Origin: Burkholderia lata
Lineage (GTDB): Bacteria > Pseudomonadota > Gammaproteobacteria > Burkholderiales > Burkholderiaceae
Direction: 5' to 3'
Length of the DNA: 64,000 nt
Assembly: GCF_000012945.1 (NCBI RefSeq)
Contig: NC_007511.1
Location: 2,542,001-2,606,000, forward strand
The notes below the pieces were generated by a model. That model was given only the letters and a program-made list of their open reading frames with translations, did not search any database and had not been told where the DNA came from. Positions 61,984 through 64,000 of this stretch are shown one piece after another (within the stretch, counting starts at the first letter, position 1; every line of letters starts with the position of its first letter). The translations under genes were made by a program, and so were the position numbers.

Positions 61984-62714
61984 AGTAGATCTCTCCACGC
62001 AGCCAGGCCGGGGCTGCGATTGGCGGCGCCGTCGCGACACATCGCGTCGCGGGGCGGCCAGGTTGCACATTATGGTTATCCGGTGTTGTGCATGCCGGTG
62101 CAGCACCGCACTTTCACGGTGCCGCCATTCCCGGCAATGACGCACAAATCACGGTCTCACTCCAATGTGGGAATTTTTGTGCACGAAGCATACCATCCTC
62201 AGGGTTTATCTCAATATGACAATGACTTAATGTTACGCACTGAAACAACCTGCCATGGGTGCGTAATGTATTTACGCTTGAATTTTTTTGCGAGATCTTT
62301 ATGCCCGTCGCTGCAAAGGCCCGTCTGGCGGGGCTTCGCAGCGTATGAAGAATACCTTTTTATGGGCATTTTCGGGCCGCTCCGACCCTTGCCGGCAACA
62401 ATCCCGCGCATTGCTTCCGGACATCGGTAAATCAGGGAAAAAAGCGTAACAAGATATTCACGAATCGGTAAATCATTCAAATTCCGCCGATTTTAATTAT
62501 CTCCGTGCACAATCTTTTTATTGTTTCTCTGCGAGTGATGAAAGCCCGGTGACGCGCGATGCACATCTTTCGCCACGCGCAAACTCGTGACGTCTGTTAC
62601 ATCTTCGCGGCGGCAGGCGAGCGATCGCGCCGTATCGGAAGCGGAAATCCCGTTTCGGGTCGGAACGAAAAAAGAAACCGGTGGGCAGGTGGTGCCGAAC
62701 GTACAGCGGACGCG
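61984..62714. promoter_or_regulatory. AT-rich region upstream of the transposase-derived gene, with repeats
   Basis: These 731 bases are the most AT-rich in the window and hold no convincing gene (two short open frames have no family character). An 8-bp inverted repeat TTACGCAC (62233-62240) / GTGCGTAA (62259-62266) is followed by a further TTACGC (62272-62277). A 12-bp direct repeat ATCGGTAAATCA occurs at 62423-62434 and 62464-62475. Such AT-rich DNA is typical of H-NS-type silencing or of a heavily regulated promoter. Confidence 0.6.
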
Positions 62715-63296
62715 TCAGCGCAGATCGCCGGCCAGCGAGGCGGTCACGTCCGCGTCCACGCGCTGCGCCGGCATCGTGTAGGCCGGGTGATCGCAGCCGA
62801 TCGACAGCGCCGCCCCGCCCTTGAGCGCCGCCCGCATCGGCGCACCGAGCTCAAAGCGCACGAAGTGCACGGCCGATGTCTTCTCGGCGTTGTCGCGGTC
62901 GAGATCCTCGTCGGCGATCGCGTAGACGTTCGCATGCCCGTCGACCTGCAGGTACACGCGATCCTCGACACCGATCAGCCGCGCGAGCGCCGCGCGCCGT
63001 TCGATCTCGTGCTCGTACTCGATCTGCATCGTCGCCTTCAGGTTCGTGCCGTCGGGCACGAGCGGCAGATACGCCTCCAGCTCGCCCTCGATGCCGGCCT
63101 GGTCGAAGATCTTCTCGATGTGCAGCATCTCCTGGATCTGATAGCGAATCGTCGTCTCGTCCTCGAACAGGAAGCGCAGGTGATTGCCGAGCGCCACCGC
63201 GCGGCGGCGCTTGTACGCGACGAGCCGCGCGTGTTCGGCCTTGCGGATCTTCGCGTACGCTTCGAGCGTCAGCAGGGAGTCGCGGGTCAACGTCAT
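62715..63296 (-). CDS. DUF3501-family protein
   Basis: This 193-residue protein matches DUF3501: LTRDSLLTLEAYAKIRKAEHARLVAYKRRRAVALGNHLRFLFEDETTIRYQIQEMLHIEKI, then SIGCDHPAY near the end. This family is nearly always encoded next to a CCG-domain (heterodisulfide-reductase-like) iron-sulfur protein and often a rubrerythrin. The CCG gene is directly upstream here, 31 bases away. ATG 63296 begins the family start MTLTRDSLL. It may function in an oxidative-stress or redox module; the exact role is unknown. Confidence 0.88.
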   Translation of the reverse strand: MTLTRDSLLTLEAYAKIRKAEHARLVAYKRRRAVALGNHLRFLFEDETTIRYQIQEMLHIEKIFDQAGIEGELEAYLPLVPDGTNLKATMQIEYEHEIERRAALARLIGVEDRVYLQVDGHANVYAIADEDLDRDNAEKTSAVHFVRFELGAPMRAALKGGAALSIGCDHPAYTMPAQRVDADVTASLAGDLR

Positions 63297-63327
63297 GGGA
63301 GGTCCTCGTGGGTCGGCTGGCCGTGGC

Positions 63328-64000
63328 TCAGATGCCGTATGCGCGGCGCAGCAGCGTGAGCGGATGCGCGAGCGGCGCGGACGGCAGCCCCTTGTCCTCG
63401 ATGCCCTGCACGATGTGATGGCCGGCCAGCGCGCAGTCCGACGACACGAAATCCGGCTGCGGCTCGGCCATCGCCTTGAATACGGGGCCGCCGATCCGCA
63501 TCGCGTCCGCATGAAATTCCTTCTTCACGCCGAACGTGCCCGCATGGCCCGAACAGCGCTCGACGACATTCACGCGCGTATCGGGCACGAGCGACAGCGC
63601 GTCGGCCGTCTTGCGGCCAATGTTCTGCACGCGCGCATGGCACGGCACGTGATACGACACGGTGCCGAGGCCCGTCTTGAAATCGGTCTTCAGCAGTCCG
63701 TCGCGATGCCGCGCGATCACGTATTCGAACGGATCCCAGAATGCTTCGGCCACCGCACGCACCGCTTCGTCGCCGGGGAACATCAGCGGCAGCTCGCTCT
63801 TGTACATCAGCACGCAGCTCGGGATCGCGCCGATCAGCGCATAGCCTTCGCGCGCATAGCGTTCGAGCACGGGCAGGTTCACGTCCTTCTTCGCGGCCAC
63901 GCCGGCGAGATTGCCCTGCTCGAGCAGCGGCATCCCGCAGCAGGCTTCGCGCGTGACGAGCTCGTACGGGATGTCGTTGTGCGCGAGGATCGCGAGCAGG
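63328..64000 (-). CDS. CCG-domain heterodisulfide-reductase-like iron-sulfur protein (partial)
   Basis: The C-terminal 223 residues or so are present; the N-terminus runs off the right edge. Two cysteine-rich motifs of the CCG domain are seen: EACCGMPLLEQGN near the edge and VERCSGHAGTFGVKKEFH, with YHVPCHARVQNIG and SSDCALAGHHI adding further ligands. Relatives include GlpC and HdrB and carry 4Fe-4S or Fe-S-type clusters in quinone- or thiol-linked redox enzymes. The following DUF3501 gene confirms the rubrerythrin-associated subgroup. The electron donor and acceptor are unknown. Confidence 0.88.
   Translation of the reverse strand, partial: LLAILAHNDIPYELVTREACCGMPLLEQGNLAGVAAKKDVNLPVLERYAREGYALIGAIPSCVLMYKSELPLMFPGDEAVRAVAEAFWDPFEYVIARHRDGLLKTDFKTGLGTVSYHVPCHARVQNIGRKTADALSLVPDTRVNVVERCSGHAGTFGVKKEFHADAMRIGGPVFKAMAEPQPDFVSSDCALAGHHIVQGIEDKGLPSAPLAHPLTLLRRAYGI

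Noticed and set aside
62020..62430. Open frame in the AT-rich region upstream of the transposase-derived gene
   Set aside because: There is no ribosome-binding site or family character, and an equally plain frame exists on the other strand (62211-62480). The repeats suggest regulatory DNA.
1..64000. tRNA, rRNA, CRISPR array, prophage or integron
   Set aside because: No cloverleaf-like tRNA sequence, rRNA stretch, regularly spaced repeat array, integrase or phage structural gene was seen on reading the window. A tRNAscan or Rfam search was not possible and could still find a small RNA.

Overview
The window is about 64 kb of GC-rich DNA (third-position G/C throughout the genes) from a Burkholderia, most likely of the Burkholderia cepacia complex. 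The clearest evidence is a complete bce-I block for the exopolysaccharide cepacian (bceA to bceK), together with Burkholderia-type neighbours: the DUF2782-thrB-BPSS1780-family trio, DUF3563, and modE-modABC. In sequenced B. cenocepacia the bce-I genes lie on chromosome 2, so I infer that this is the second chromosome. The species was not determined. No tRNA, rRNA, CRISPR array, intact insertion sequence or prophage was seen.

Left third (1-28 kb). polA and a LOG-family nucleotide hydrolase diverge from start codons one base apart. A GlxA-type AraC regulator, a tandem-repeat tautomerase, and a LysR-controlled cupin/SDR/aldo-keto reductase set follow. Next come AMP nucleosidase, homoserine kinase with its membrane-protein partner, and the peroxide-stress pair ohrR-ohr with visible inverted-repeat operators. 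Then come DUF3563 with a striking dyad over its promoter, a PHB-depolymerase-like esterase, a PAP2 phosphatase, molybdate uptake (modABC with a ModE-like operator, modE convergent), a CHAD-domain protein, a second tautomerase with its LysR, an EamA exporter, a sensor-less kinase-like protein, a CNNM/CorC transporter and a ThiE/TenI-like protein.

Middle (28-46 kb). This part holds a TreZ-like protein that has lost the catalytic residues I would expect, a methyltransferase, a glutathione S-transferase, DUF1345, a PrpA-like phosphatase, a RES/Xre toxin-antitoxin pair, an orphan amino-acid-binding protein, and a 1.1-kb stretch with no recognisable gene. It continues with GtrA, a VpsR-like sigma-54 activator, a metal-dependent hydrolase, FKBP, an AraC regulator, two MFS transporters with an HxlR regulator, and a repeat-like protein of unknown role.

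Right third (46-64 kb). bceB to bceK run leftward as one tightly packed unit: priming transferase, UDP-glucose dehydrogenase, phosphatase, outer-membrane exporter, tyrosine kinase, glycosyltransferases and polymerase. bceA (GDP-mannose supply) runs the other way from a shared AT-rich control region. Beyond bceA, in an unusually AT-rich setting, is a protein joining an IS5-transposase-like DNA-binding head to an unrelated C-terminal domain. The window ends in a DUF3501 / CCG iron-sulfur protein operon.

Most noteworthy candidates: the transposase-derived putative regulator with its repeat-bearing upstream region beside the cepacian genes, the VpsR-like regulator nearby, the degenerate TreZ-like protein, and the DUF3563 promoter dyad. 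All positions come from reading the sequence. Family names come from recognising motifs, and no database search was run.
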